A DNA stretch of 64,000 nucleotides from Nitrosomonadales bacterium (GTDB lineage Bacteria > Pseudomonadota > Gammaproteobacteria > Burkholderiales > Gallionellaceae): NCBI GenBank assembly GCA_023259055.1, contig JAHFQZ010000002.1:372001-436000 (forward strand). Reading direction: 5' to 3'. Of the stretch, positions 27,730 through 36,649 are shown in pieces. Under the pieces are notes generated by a model. The model was not told the DNA's origin. It saw only the letters and a program-made list of their open reading frames with translations, and did no database searches. The first letter of the stretch is position 1, and each line of letters begins with the position of its first letter. Position numbers and translations under genes: made by a program.

Positions 27730-29801
27730 CAGTCTCTTTGCCACGATTCCTCCAGCCGGGTCGGATAATGCGGCACTTCGGAAAGCGGCGGTACCGGTTT
27801 GCCGCGCAGATGACGATAACAGACGCGCAGCATGTCGCCAACGATCAGCCATAGCAGGACGACAAAGAACAATACCAGCACGGCATCGAGTTGCTGGTTG
27901 AAAATCAGTTGCGGCGCGACAGCGGCCTTGTCAGGCGGCAGTATGCCTGCGGCAAGCTTGTCGGACAGGCCGTTTGCGGCGGCGAGAAAGCCGATGCGCG
28001 GGTCGCTGCTGGCGAGCTTTTGCCAGGATGCCGTAGTGGTAACGATTACCAGCCAAACCAGCGGCAGGGCGGTTATCCAGGCATATTTGAGCTTGCCGGA
28101 CTTGACCAGGATGCCGGTTGCCACACACAGCGCGATCGCGGCAAGGATCTGGTTGGAGATGCCGAATAGTGGCCACAGAATATTGACTCCGCCGTTTGGA
28201 TCGATCACGCCGATATACAAGAAATACCCCCATGCCGACACCACGATGCCGCTGCTGAGCAATACCGAGGGATACCAGGAGGTGCGCCCCATTGCCGGCC
28301 AGATGTTTCCCAGCATGTCCTGCAGCATGAAGCGTCCAACGCGCGTGCCAGCGTCCAGCGTGGTGAGGATGAAAATTGCCTCGAACATGATGGCAAAGTG
28401 GTACCACAGCGCGAGCATTCCCTTGCCGAAGGCGTTGCCAAAGATGCTGGCCATGCCGACTGCCAGCGAGGGCGCGCCGCCGGTGCGCGCGAACAGGGTT
28501 GCTTCGCCCATCTGCTGCGCGAGCATATTCATTTGTTCGACGGTGACCGGGAATCCCCATGCGGAAATGGTTGCGACTGCCTCAGCTGCAGTCTTGCCTA
28601 CGACTCCTGCCGGGGAGTTGATGGCGAAATATACGCCCGGGTCGAGCACCGTTGCGGCAATCATCGCCATGATTGCGACCAGCGATTCGAGCGCCATGCC
28701 GCCATAGCCGATCATGCGGATATCGCGCTCGTTGGACAACAATTTAGGAGTCGTTCCGGAAGCGATCAATGAGTGGAAGCCGGAAATCGCACCGCAGGCA
28801 ATGGTGATGAACACAAACGGAAATAATGCTCCGCCGAAGATCGGCCCGCTGCCGTCAACGAACTGCGTGAGCGCGGGCATCCTGATGTCGGGACGCAGCC
28901 AGATGATCGACAGCGACAGCAGGATTACTGTGCCGAGCTTGATGAAGGTCGACAGGTAATCGCGCGGCGCCAGCAACAGCCATACCGGAAGTATCGCGGC
29001 AGCAAAGCCATAGCCGATTACGGCGAAAGCCAGAGGCAGGCCGGGCTGATCGAATAGTTCGCGCAATCCTGCTTGCCCATCCAGCCAGCCACCCCCGGCA
29101 ACGGCCAGTAGCAACAGAATCACCCCGAGTGCCGAGCCTTCCAGCACTTGGCCTGGGCGCAGCTTGTACATGTACAAGCCGACCAGCATCGCAATCGGAA
29201 TCGTCGCGGATACCGTTGAGGTCGCCCACGGGCTGTGTTTCATCGCATTGACCACTACCAGCCCGAGCACGGCGATCAGGATGATCATGATCAGGAACGT
29301 GGCGATCAGCGCGGCGGCTCCGCCGATGGCGCCGAGTTCATCGCGCGCCATTTGCCCCAGGCTTTTTCCATCGCGTCGCATGGAAAAAAACAATATCAGC
29401 ATGTCCTGCACGCAACCGCCGAGTACCGCGCCAAACAATATCCAGAGTGTGCCGGGCAGGTAGCCGAACTGTGCAGCCAGCGTCGGTCCGACCAATGGGC
29501 CGGGGCCTGCGATGGCGGCAAAATGGTGGCCGAACACGATCCAACGGTGCGTGGGTATATAGTCTCGCCCATTGTTAAGTCGCTCGGCAGGCGTGGCGCG
29601 GGTCGGGTCGGTAGTCAGCACGATTGCGGCGATCCATGCCGCATAAAAGCGATAGGCAAGCGCGTAAACACACAGCGCTGCGGCGACGAACCACAGCGCG
29701 TTGACGGGTTCGCCGCGATGCAACGCAATTCCGCCGAGGGCGGAAGCACCCAGCAGTGTGATGATCGTCCAAATCAAAATGGAAGAACCAGAAGTTTTCA
29801 T
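27729..29801 (-). CDS. cstA: Carbon starvation protein A (CstA-type pyruvate/peptide carrier)
   Basis: The 690-aa protein has about 16-18 hydrophobic segments. The family signature is seen in ERLNNGRDYIPTHRWIVFGH, then HFAAIAGPGPLVGPTLAAQF and GGCVQDMLILFFSMRRDGKS. CstA proteins sit in the inner membrane and import pyruvate (or peptides, as first proposed) during carbon limitation. It is coupled to ybdD. No CRP-like site was identified in the 118-bp spacer shared with the prenyl synthase gene. Confidence 0.95.
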   Translation of the reverse strand: MKTSGSSILIWTIITLLGASALGGIALHRGEPVNALWFVAAALCVYALAYRFYAAWIAAIVLTTDPTRATPAERLNNGRDYIPTHRWIVFGHHFAAIAGPGPLVGPTLAAQFGYLPGTLWILFGAVLGGCVQDMLILFFSMRRDGKSLGQMARDELGAIGGAAALIATFLIMIILIAVLGLVVVNAMKHSPWATSTVSATIPIAMLVGLYMYKLRPGQVLEGSALGVILLLLAVAGGGWLDGQAGLRELFDQPGLPLAFAVIGYGFAAAILPVWLLLAPRDYLSTFIKLGTVILLSLSIIWLRPDIRMPALTQFVDGSGPIFGGALFPFVFITIACGAISGFHSLIASGTTPKLLSNERDIRMIGYGGMALESLVAIMAMIAATVLDPGVYFAINSPAGVVGKTAAEAVATISAWGFPVTVEQMNMLAQQMGEATLFARTGGAPSLAVGMASIFGNAFGKGMLALWYHFAIMFEAIFILTTLDAGTRVGRFMLQDMLGNIWPAMGRTSWYPSVLLSSGIVVSAWGYFLYIGVIDPNGGVNILWPLFGISNQILAAIALCVATGILVKSGKLKYAWITALPLVWLVIVTTTASWQKLASSDPRIGFLAAANGLSDKLAAGILPPDKAAVAPQLIFNQQLDAVLVLFFVVLLWLIVGDMLRVCYRHLRGKPVPPLSEVPHYPTRLEESWQRD

Positions 29802-29919
29802 GGGAGCATAGTTCGGCAGAAGAAATATTTGTGCGACAATGCTAACCCAAATCTATTGGATGCGCATGTGTCGGTGATCATGCGTACTCCGCAGCTCATT
29901 TTAAATATCGGGAAGAAAA

Positions 29920-30888
29920 GTGTTTTTGGAAAACCTCAAGCAATTGCTCGCGGCGGATATGGCTGCGGTAGATCAAGTGATACGCAAGCGGCTGCACTCG
30001 GAAGTGCTGCTGATCAATCAGGTAGGTGAATACATCATCAACAGCGGCGGCAAACGTCTGCGCCCAGCGCTGGTAATGCTGTCTGCCTTCTCCTTCGATT
30101 ATCGCGGGAAACACCATCATGACCTGGCTGCGGTGGTGGAGTTTATCCACACTGCCACCTTGTTGCACGATGATGTGGTGGACGAATCCGCATTGCGCCG
30201 CGGGCGCGAGACGGCCAATGCGTTGTTCGGCAATTCCGCCAGCGTGCTGGTAGGCGACTTCCTGTATTCGCGAGCCTTCCAGATGATGGTCGAAGTGGGC
30301 GAGATGCGCGTGATGCAAACACTGGCCGACGCAACCAACACCATCGCCGAAGGCGAGGTCTTGCAACTGCTTAACTGCCACGATGCGGATGTGGATGCTG
30401 CCAACTACATGCGCGTGATTCATTGCAAGACATCCAAGCTGTTCGAAGCGGCGATGCGTCTTGGCGCAATCCTGGGCAAAGCTTCTGCCACGGATGAAGA
30501 GGCAGTTTCCAGCTATGGCATGCACCTCGGCACTGCGTTTCAACTGGTGGATGACGTGCTCGACTATTCGGCGGACGAACTGCAAACTGGCAAGCACCTC
30601 GGGGATGATCTCGCCGAAGGCAAACCTACTCTGCCGCTGATCTATGCCATGCAGCACGGCTCGGTCGAACAGGCCGCCGTGGTGCGCGGTGCGATCGAGC
30701 AGGGCGATGTGGGAAAATTCGTCGAAGTGCTGCAAATTATTCGTGCCACCGGCGCGCTGGACTTTACCCGTCAGCAAGCCCTGCGCGAAGCCGAGTTGGC
30801 GTGCGCCGCCATTGCCACACTGACTGATTCAAAATACAAACAATGTTTGCTAAAATTGGCGCACTTTGCCGCGACACGGCAATTTTAA
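29920..30888 (+). CDS. ispB: Polyprenyl diphosphate synthase (octaprenyl type)
   Basis: The 322-aa trans-prenyltransferase makes the side chain of ubiquinone. The first Asp-rich motif is in LLHDDVVDESALRRG and the second in LVDDVLDYSADELQTGK. The GGKRLRP substrate-binding motif is near residue 45. Length and sequence match IspB; the exact chain length cannot be read off safely. GTG at 29920 was chosen because GGGAAG precedes it. The gene is immediately followed by tRNA-Pro. Confidence 0.93.
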   Translation: MFLENLKQLLAADMAAVDQVIRKRLHSEVLLINQVGEYIINSGGKRLRPALVMLSAFSFDYRGKHHHDLAAVVEFIHTATLLHDDVVDESALRRGRETANALFGNSASVLVGDFLYSRAFQMMVEVGEMRVMQTLADATNTIAEGEVLQLLNCHDADVDAANYMRVIHCKTSKLFEAAMRLGAILGKASATDEEAVSSYGMHLGTAFQLVDDVLDYSADELQTGKHLGDDLAEGKPTLPLIYAMQHGSVEQAAVVRGAIEQGDVGKFVEVLQIIRATGALDFTRQQALREAELACAAIATLTDSKYKQCLLKLAHFAATRQF

Positions 30889-30906
30889 GACTGCTTATTC
30901 GGCAAA

Positions 30907-30983
<77 letters not shown>

Positions 30984-31003
30984 GATAGCTGACTTAACAG
31001 TAA

Positions 31004-32104
31004 ATGACCATATCCGACGTATCCACAAGCTTCTCAAGCACGAGACGAACCTTATCGGACATGCCGCAGGGTGAAGCTCTGTCCATCACAGACATCCTTC
31101 AGAGACCCATGCTTGACCTGCGTATTTCCGTCACTGACCGCTGCAATCTGCGTTGTGCCTATTGCATGCCGCGCGAATCTTTCAGCGAAGATCACGTTTT
31201 TCTGCCACGCGCCGAGTTGCTCAGCTTTGAAGAGATCGAGCGGCTGGCAAAATTGTTTATCCTGCTGGGTGTGAAAAAAATCCGGCTGACGGGAGGCGAG
31301 CCGCTTTTGCGTCGCCGCATCGAGCAACTTGTCGAAATGCTCGCTGCGTTGCGCACCACCCAAGGCCAGCCCGTCGAGATCGCGATGACCACCAATGGCG
31401 TGCTGCTTGCCGGAAAAGCGCAATCGCTCAAGGACGCAGGCTTGTCGCGCCTCACCGTCAGCCTGGACGGCCTGAGTGATGAGACCTTCCGGCGCATGAG
31501 CGACTCGGATGTGCCGGCCCAAACCGTGCTGGACGGCATCGCTGCCGCGCAGCGTGCCGGGTTCTCCCCGATCAAGGTGAACATGGTGGTTCAGCGCGGC
31601 GTGAATGACCACGAGATCATGCCGATGGCCGAACATTTTCGCAACGGCGGCATCGTGCTGCGTTTCATCGAATACATGGATGCAGGCAGCAGCAACGGCT
31701 GGCGTTTCGACGAAGTGGTCACCGCACAGCAAATACTGGAACAGGTTGCCAGCCATCACCCGATCCTCCCGGTCGATCCCGGTTACTCAGGAGAGGTGGC
31801 GGAACGCTGGCGCTACGCGGATGGCGGCGGCGAGATTGGAGTAATTGCCGCCATCACCCGGGCGTTCTGCCAAACATGCAGCCGCGCCAGGCTATCCACC
31901 GACGGCAAGCTCTATACCTGTTTGTTCGCCACTCAGGGCAAGGATTTGCGCACCCCATTGCGGCAAGGTACGCCGGATCAGGCATTGACCGGACTGATCA
32001 CCAACTACTGGGGGCAGCGCAACGACCGTTACTCGCAACTGCGCCATGATGTGGCGGAATTCGCCACCGCCAAAAAAATCGAGATGTCTTATATAGGGGG
32101 ATAG
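31004..32104 (+). CDS. moaA: GTP 3',8-cyclase MoaA
   Basis: MoaA (366 aa) with MoaC converts GTP to cyclic pyranopterin monophosphate, the first step of molybdenum cofactor synthesis. It is a radical SAM enzyme: the N-terminal cluster motif is CNLRCAYC (about residue 47) and the C-terminal cluster has FCQTCSRARLSTDGKLYTC. The sequence ends in the conserved Gly-Gly. The first 35 residues are longer and less conserved than usual, so a later start near MLDLRISVTDRCN is possible. It is separated from the other moa genes by a porin gene. Confidence 0.96.
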   Translation: MTISDVSTSFSSTRRTLSDMPQGEALSITDILQRPMLDLRISVTDRCNLRCAYCMPRESFSEDHVFLPRAELLSFEEIERLAKLFILLGVKKIRLTGGEPLLRRRIEQLVEMLAALRTTQGQPVEIAMTTNGVLLAGKAQSLKDAGLSRLTVSLDGLSDETFRRMSDSDVPAQTVLDGIAAAQRAGFSPIKVNMVVQRGVNDHEIMPMAEHFRNGGIVLRFIEYMDAGSSNGWRFDEVVTAQQILEQVASHHPILPVDPGYSGEVAERWRYADGGGEIGVIAAITRAFCQTCSRARLSTDGKLYTCLFATQGKDLRTPLRQGTPDQALTGLITNYWGQRNDRYSQLRHDVAEFATAKKIEMSYIGG

Positions 32105-32246
32105 GCTACGCGCACATACAATCCCTCATTCCTGCGCTGGCGAAAATGATGATGTATGGGTGTTGCAAAAAAACAACATCAGGTTGCCTAAATCGTGCGG
32201 TAAAGCTTGCAACCCCCAAGGTGTCATGGATAATGCATCGCTGAAT

Positions 32247-32267
32247 CCCCAAAGTTTTGGGGTTTTT
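32247..32267 (+). terminator. Rho-independent terminator after moaA
   Basis: CCCCAA (32247-32252) pairs with TTGGGG (32257-32262) and is followed by TTTTT. It lies in the 222-bp spacer before the porin gene and would separate moaA and porin transcripts. The rest of the spacer shows no gene. Confidence 0.7.
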
Positions 32268-32326
32268 GAGGGGCCCGCTGGCTTCGGCTACCGGTTAAAC
32301 CCGAAAACTTATTAAGGAGTTTCAAT

Positions 32327-33478
32327 ATGCAAAAGAAAATTATCGTTCTGGCAATTGCCGCAGCACTGATTACACCTGCATTGGCTATGGCTGATACAGC
32401 CAACGTAAATGTATACGGCGTAGCAGACCTGTCTCTCGACTATGTCAACACTGGCGACGGTGTGCCTGCATCGGCAGCAACGGCTGGGGCAAAAAACCTT
32501 CGAGTGTCGAGCAACGTGTCGCGCCTAGGTTTGAAAGGTTCTGAAGATATTGGCGTCGGTCTGACCGCAATATGGCAAATGGAAGGCATCGTTGACATGG
32601 ATATTGGCACCAGCGGCCTGTTTAACCGTAACACTTTCATTGGCGTGGCCGGCGGTTTTGGAACTGTCGTTTTGGGTCGTCATGACACACCATACAAGAT
32701 AGCTACCCGCAGTCTGGATGTATTCGCTGACAGCATCGCCGACAACCGCAATTTGATGGGCGGCGGCCCGGGCCTGACTTCTGCAAACCTGGCTACTGTT
32801 CTGGCTGGCGGTGCGCCAGCAGCCCAAACAGGTTACAGCTCGGCGGTTTCTTTCGATGGACGTCAATCCAATGTGCTGGCTTATATCAGCCCAACGATAG
32901 GCGGGGTGACCGGCGCGATCGGACATGTCAATCTTTCCGAACAAAACACGCTTAACACTCAGACTAAAGTTACCGCTACATCGCTGGCCGTTATGTTCAG
33001 TCAAGGCCCGATCTACGCTTCCTTGGCTTATGAGACTCACAACATCGCCCCTAACGTCGGTGCATCCAGCTCGGAAAAGGCGACCAAGCTGGGCTTCGGT
33101 TACAAAATAGATGCTTTCTCCGTTAGTGCTGTCGTCGAGAAGACTAGCGATGACCTCGGTGGTCCTGGTAATGCATTTGGACACACTGCGATGACCGTGA
33201 ACGGCAAGTTCAACATCAGCGCGACCGATGCGGTCAAAGCAGCTTACGTCAAAGCAGGCAAACTGGGCTCCCCGGCTGCGGTTGACACTGCTGCCAAGCA
33301 GATCTCCGTGGGCTACGACCACAGCATGAGCAAGCGCACCACGGTATATGTGATATATACCAAGTTGACCAACGACAAGAACACGAATTACGGCCTGTTC
33401 GGTGGTGGCGGTGGCTATAATATTAATGCAGGTGCATCCCCTTCCGCGCTGTCATTAGGCGTGAAGCACACGTTCTAA
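32327..33478 (+). CDS. Gram-negative porin
   Basis: The 383-aa protein starts with a signal peptide (MQKKIIVLAIAAALITPALA, cleavage near AMA-DT). The mature N-terminus NVNVYGVADLSLDYV is the typical start of betaproteobacterial trimeric porins. RNTFIGVAGGFGTVVLGRHD is the usual third-strand segment. It ends LGVKHTF with the C-terminal Phe used for barrel assembly. AAGGAG precedes the ATG, and a strong terminator follows. Pore selectivity is unknown; the location inside the molybdenum locus may be chance. Confidence 0.93.
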   Translation: MQKKIIVLAIAAALITPALAMADTANVNVYGVADLSLDYVNTGDGVPASAATAGAKNLRVSSNVSRLGLKGSEDIGVGLTAIWQMEGIVDMDIGTSGLFNRNTFIGVAGGFGTVVLGRHDTPYKIATRSLDVFADSIADNRNLMGGGPGLTSANLATVLAGGAPAAQTGYSSAVSFDGRQSNVLAYISPTIGGVTGAIGHVNLSEQNTLNTQTKVTATSLAVMFSQGPIYASLAYETHNIAPNVGASSSEKATKLGFGYKIDAFSVSAVVEKTSDDLGGPGNAFGHTAMTVNGKFNISATDAVKAAYVKAGKLGSPAAVDTAAKQISVGYDHSMSKRTTVYVIYTKLTNDKNTNYGLFGGGGGYNINAGASPSALSLGVKHTF

Positions 33479-33522
33479 TAAGTGACCGCGATCTTCTGGT
33501 CGCAGCTGCGTAATGCAACCTC

Positions 33523-33550
33523 AAACGGGCATCTTCGGATGCCCGTTTTT
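33523..33550 (+). terminator. Rho-independent terminator of the porin gene
   Basis: AAACGGGCATC at 33523-33533 pairs with GATGCCCGTTT at 33538-33548 around a TTCG loop, followed by T residues. It lies 45 bp after the porin stop. Confidence 0.92.
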
Positions 33551-33596
33551 ATTGTGGACGTGATTCATCACGCCCCTGCGTGCTATTCTTGCCAGC

Positions 33597-34352
33597 ATGA
33601 ACGATCACCAACTGCTGCGCTACGGACGCCACATCCTGCTGAATGAGATCGGCATCGAGGGGCAGCAACGCCTGCTCGCTGCAAGAGTACTTATCATCGG
33701 GCTGGGCGGGCTGGGCTCGCCCGCCGCGCTATACCTGGCTGCCAGCGGGGTTGGCCAACTTATCTTATGCGACCATGACACGGTGGATTTCAGCAATCTG
33801 CAACGCCAAATCATCCACCGCACCTCCACCGTGAACCAGCCAAAAGTTGTTTCGGCGCAGGCTGCGCTGCACGACATCAATCCCGAAGTCGAGTGCATCG
33901 CGCTGGCCGTTCGCGCCGATGAGGCGCAATTGCTTGAGTTGGTCGCCAAGGCTGATGTGGTGCTGGATTGCAGCGATAATTTCGCCACGCGTTATGCCGT
34001 CAATCATGCCTGCTTGATTCAGCGTAAACCGCTCGTCTCGGGCGCGGCGATTCAGTTCGACGGGCAGGTTGCGGTGTTCGACTTTCGCAGCGATGACGCG
34101 GCCTGTTACAACTGCCTGTTTCCCGAAGACAGCCTGGCTGCCGAGTTGCGCTGCGCGACCACCGGCGTGTTCGCGCCGCTGACAGGTATCATTGGCACAT
34201 TACAGGCTGCTGAAGCGCTCAAGTTACTTATCGGGATAAAGCGCGGCTTGAGTGGCAAGCTGTTGACACTCAATGCGCTGGACATGAACGTTACGCGCAG
34301 CAACCTGAGCAAGGATATGGCTTGCAGCGCTTGCGGGGGCTTGCTTTCATAG
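33597..34352 (+). CDS. moeB: MoeB/ThiF/HesA-family adenylyltransferase
   Basis: The 251-aa E1-like enzyme adenylates the C-terminal Gly of a ubiquitin-like sulfur carrier. The nucleotide loop is GLGGLGSPAALYLA, followed by CDHDTVDFSNLQRQ. The zinc site is formed by CYNC and CSAC pairs. A conserved CATTGVFAPLTGIIG follows. In this position before moaC-moaD-moaE it most likely activates MoaD (MoeB); ThiF function for thiamine cannot be excluded. It starts ATG 33597, 46 bp after the porin terminator, and probably opens the Mo-cofactor operon. Confidence 0.9.
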   Translation: MNDHQLLRYGRHILLNEIGIEGQQRLLAARVLIIGLGGLGSPAALYLAASGVGQLILCDHDTVDFSNLQRQIIHRTSTVNQPKVVSAQAALHDINPEVECIALAVRADEAQLLELVAKADVVLDCSDNFATRYAVNHACLIQRKPLVSGAAIQFDGQVAVFDFRSDDAACYNCLFPEDSLAAELRCATTGVFAPLTGIIGTLQAAEALKLLIGIKRGLSGKLLTLNALDMNVTRSNLSKDMACSACGGLLS

Positions 34353-34369
34353 ATAGGAAAGGTATTCAA

Positions 34370-34873
<504 letters not shown>

Positions 34874-34874
34874 A

Positions 34875-35114
34875 ATGATCAAGGTATTGTTCTTCGGCCC
34901 CGTCGCCGAACGCATCGGCAATAATTCTCTGCAAGTCGAGCACCGTCCCGGCATCCGCCTGCAGGATGTGCGCGACGAACTGGCGGCGCAATACCCGCAG
35001 GCATTCGAAATTGTCTGCTTCGCCGCGGCCAACGGCGAGCATGTGCGCGATATGTCGCTGCCGCTTGCGGACAGCAGCGAAGTGGCCTTCATGGCCAGGT
35101 TTTCGGGCGGTTGA
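34875..35114 (+). CDS. moaD: Molybdopterin synthase sulfur carrier MoaD
   Basis: MoaD (79 aa) has the ubiquitin-like fold: MIKVLFFGPVAERIG at the start, and the invariant C-terminal Gly-Gly (ARFSGG). The Gly-Gly end is thiocarboxylated by MoeB and a sulfurtransferase and donates sulfur to cPMP in the MoaD-MoaE complex. The gene lies between moaC and moaE with a short spacer on each side. Confidence 0.95.
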   Translation: MIKVLFFGPVAERIGNNSLQVEHRPGIRLQDVRDELAAQYPQAFEIVCFAAANGEHVRDMSLPLADSSEVAFMARFSGG

Positions 35115-35132
35115 ATAACAGTTGGAGATAAA

Positions 35133-35558
35133 ATGAAGGACGCAGTCAGAATCCAGCAGGAAGATTTTTCCCAGGACGAGGAAATCAGGCTGCTGCAAGC
35201 CAGCTCAAAACGCATGGGCGGTATCGCTACTTTCCTCGGCTGCGCACGCGACTTTTCGGAAGGGCGCGAAGTGTCGGAAATCACCTTCGATGCATACGGC
35301 AGTATGGCTCTGTCAGAGCTGAACAGGTTGCGCAGTGATGCGATCGAAAAGTACGGCTTGCTGGACGCACGCATTGTGCATCGCATCGGCACGGTCAAGG
35401 GAGGCGAAAACATCGTGTTCATCGCGGCGGGCGCGGAGCATCGCGTGGCCGCACTGGAAGCCTGCCGCTGGATGATAGACGAGCTGAAGCAGCGCGTGCC
35501 GATCTGGAAAAAAGAAATCACGCCTCAGGGGGATGCCTGGGTGACACCGCATCCATGA
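35133..35558 (+). CDS. moaE: Molybdopterin synthase catalytic subunit MoaE
   Basis: MoaE (141 aa) converts cPMP to molybdopterin with MoaD. The conserved KRMGGIATFLGCARDFSEGR, FDAYGSMALSEL, HRIGTVKGGENIVFI and the C-terminal PIWKKEITPQGDAWV with the catalytic lysines are visible. The stop overlaps the mobB start by four bases (ATGA), a sign of coupling. Confidence 0.96.
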   Translation: MKDAVRIQQEDFSQDEEIRLLQASSKRMGGIATFLGCARDFSEGREVSEITFDAYGSMALSELNRLRSDAIEKYGLLDARIVHRIGTVKGGENIVFIAAGAEHRVAALEACRWMIDELKQRVPIWKKEITPQGDAWVTPHP

Positions 35559-36052
35559 GTCCGCCCGTATTTATCTTTGTAGGGCATTCGGGTTCTGGCA
35601 AAACTATGCTGATCGAAAAGTTGCTGCGCGAACTAAGCAGCAGGGGGTTGCGCGTGGCGACCATCAAACACGCGCATCACAAGGTGGCGCTGGATACCTC
35701 CGGCAAGGACAGTTGGCGCTACAAACAGGCGGGTGCTGTGATGAGTATGCTGGTCACGTCCGATGAGCTGCAACTGGTCGCCGACGCGGTTGACCGGCGC
35801 GAACCGGAGCAGTTGGCGCAACGTTTTTTGGGCGAGGCTGATCTGGTGCTGGCGGAAGGTTTTTCCCATGCAGCCGGCGATAAAATCGAAGTGTTGCGCT
35901 GTGAATGTTCTGCGACTCCGCGCTGCGTTGTTGAGGATGGTCTGATCGCGGTGGTCACGGATGTCGAAGAGGTATATCCGCAGTTACCGCATTTTGCGCT
36001 CGACGATATAAACGGGATCATCCGGTTCCTGCTGGATCGCTTGACGGGATGA
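35555..36052 (+). CDS. mobB: Molybdopterin-guanine dinucleotide biosynthesis adaptor MobB
   Basis: MobB (165 aa) is a small GTPase-like helper of MobA. The P-loop is GHSGSGKTMLIEKLLREL near the start, then VATIKHAHHKVALDTSGKDS and a conserved VLAEGFSHA. It overlaps moaE upstream and mobA downstream by ATGA, so the three are translationally linked. It is not essential for the cofactor in E. coli. Confidence 0.93.
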   Translation: MSPPVFIFVGHSGSGKTMLIEKLLRELSSRGLRVATIKHAHHKVALDTSGKDSWRYKQAGAVMSMLVTSDELQLVADAVDRREPEQLAQRFLGEADLVLAEGFSHAAGDKIEVLRCECSATPRCVVEDGLIAVVTDVEEVYPQLPHFALDDINGIIRFLLDRLTG

Positions 36053-36645
36053 TAGCCGATTGCACCGCGATCATTCTGGCTGGAGGCGACTCGCAACGCA
36101 TGGGGCGCGACAAGGCGAATCTGTTATTGGGTGATCAAACACTGTTGCAGCGGGTGATCGCGACCATGCAACAAGTATTTCCGCATGTTATCGTCAGCGT
36201 CCGTTATCCGCGTCCCGAAATAAATATTCCTCAAGTATGCGACGAATATACTGATGGTGGGCCATTGGCAGGGTTTTCAACAGCATTGAATCAAATCACT
36301 ACACCATGGGCTTTTGTGGTGGCCTGCGACATGCCTTTCGTCATACCGGCCGTAATCGAACGATTGGCGCAACGACGTGGAGAGTGCAAGGCGGTAGTGC
36401 CGGTTGTGATTGGGCAGCCGCAGCCGCTGGCGGCATTTTATGCGTATGGTTGTTCAACTGTGATACAGGAGATTCTGGCTGGCAACGGCAAGCATAGCCT
36501 GCGTGCGCTGCTAGAGCGGCTGGATGTTTGCTATGTGGACGAAACGAATTTGTCTGATGCCGATCCGCATCTGCGCAGTTTTTTTGATCTGGATACGCCA
36601 CAAGATGTGGCGCAGGCTTTGAAAATTGGCACATTGACAGGTTAA
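36049..36645 (+). CDS. mobA: Molybdenum cofactor guanylyltransferase MobA
   Basis: MobA (198 aa) attaches GMP to the molybdopterin cofactor to make the MGD form used by the DMSO-reductase family. The nucleotidyltransferase motif is ILAGGDSQRMGRDKANLLLG at the N-terminus. FVVACDMPFVIPAVIERLA holds the metal-binding Asp, and VPVVIGQPQPLAAFYA follows. Its presence with mobB implies that the cell uses bis-MGD enzymes. Confidence 0.94.
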   Translation: MIADCTAIILAGGDSQRMGRDKANLLLGDQTLLQRVIATMQQVFPHVIVSVRYPRPEINIPQVCDEYTDGGPLAGFSTALNQITTPWAFVVACDMPFVIPAVIERLAQRRGECKAVVPVVIGQPQPLAAFYAYGCSTVIQEILAGNGKHSLRALLERLDVCYVDETNLSDADPHLRSFFDLDTPQDVAQALKIGTLTG

Positions 36646-36649
36646 AACA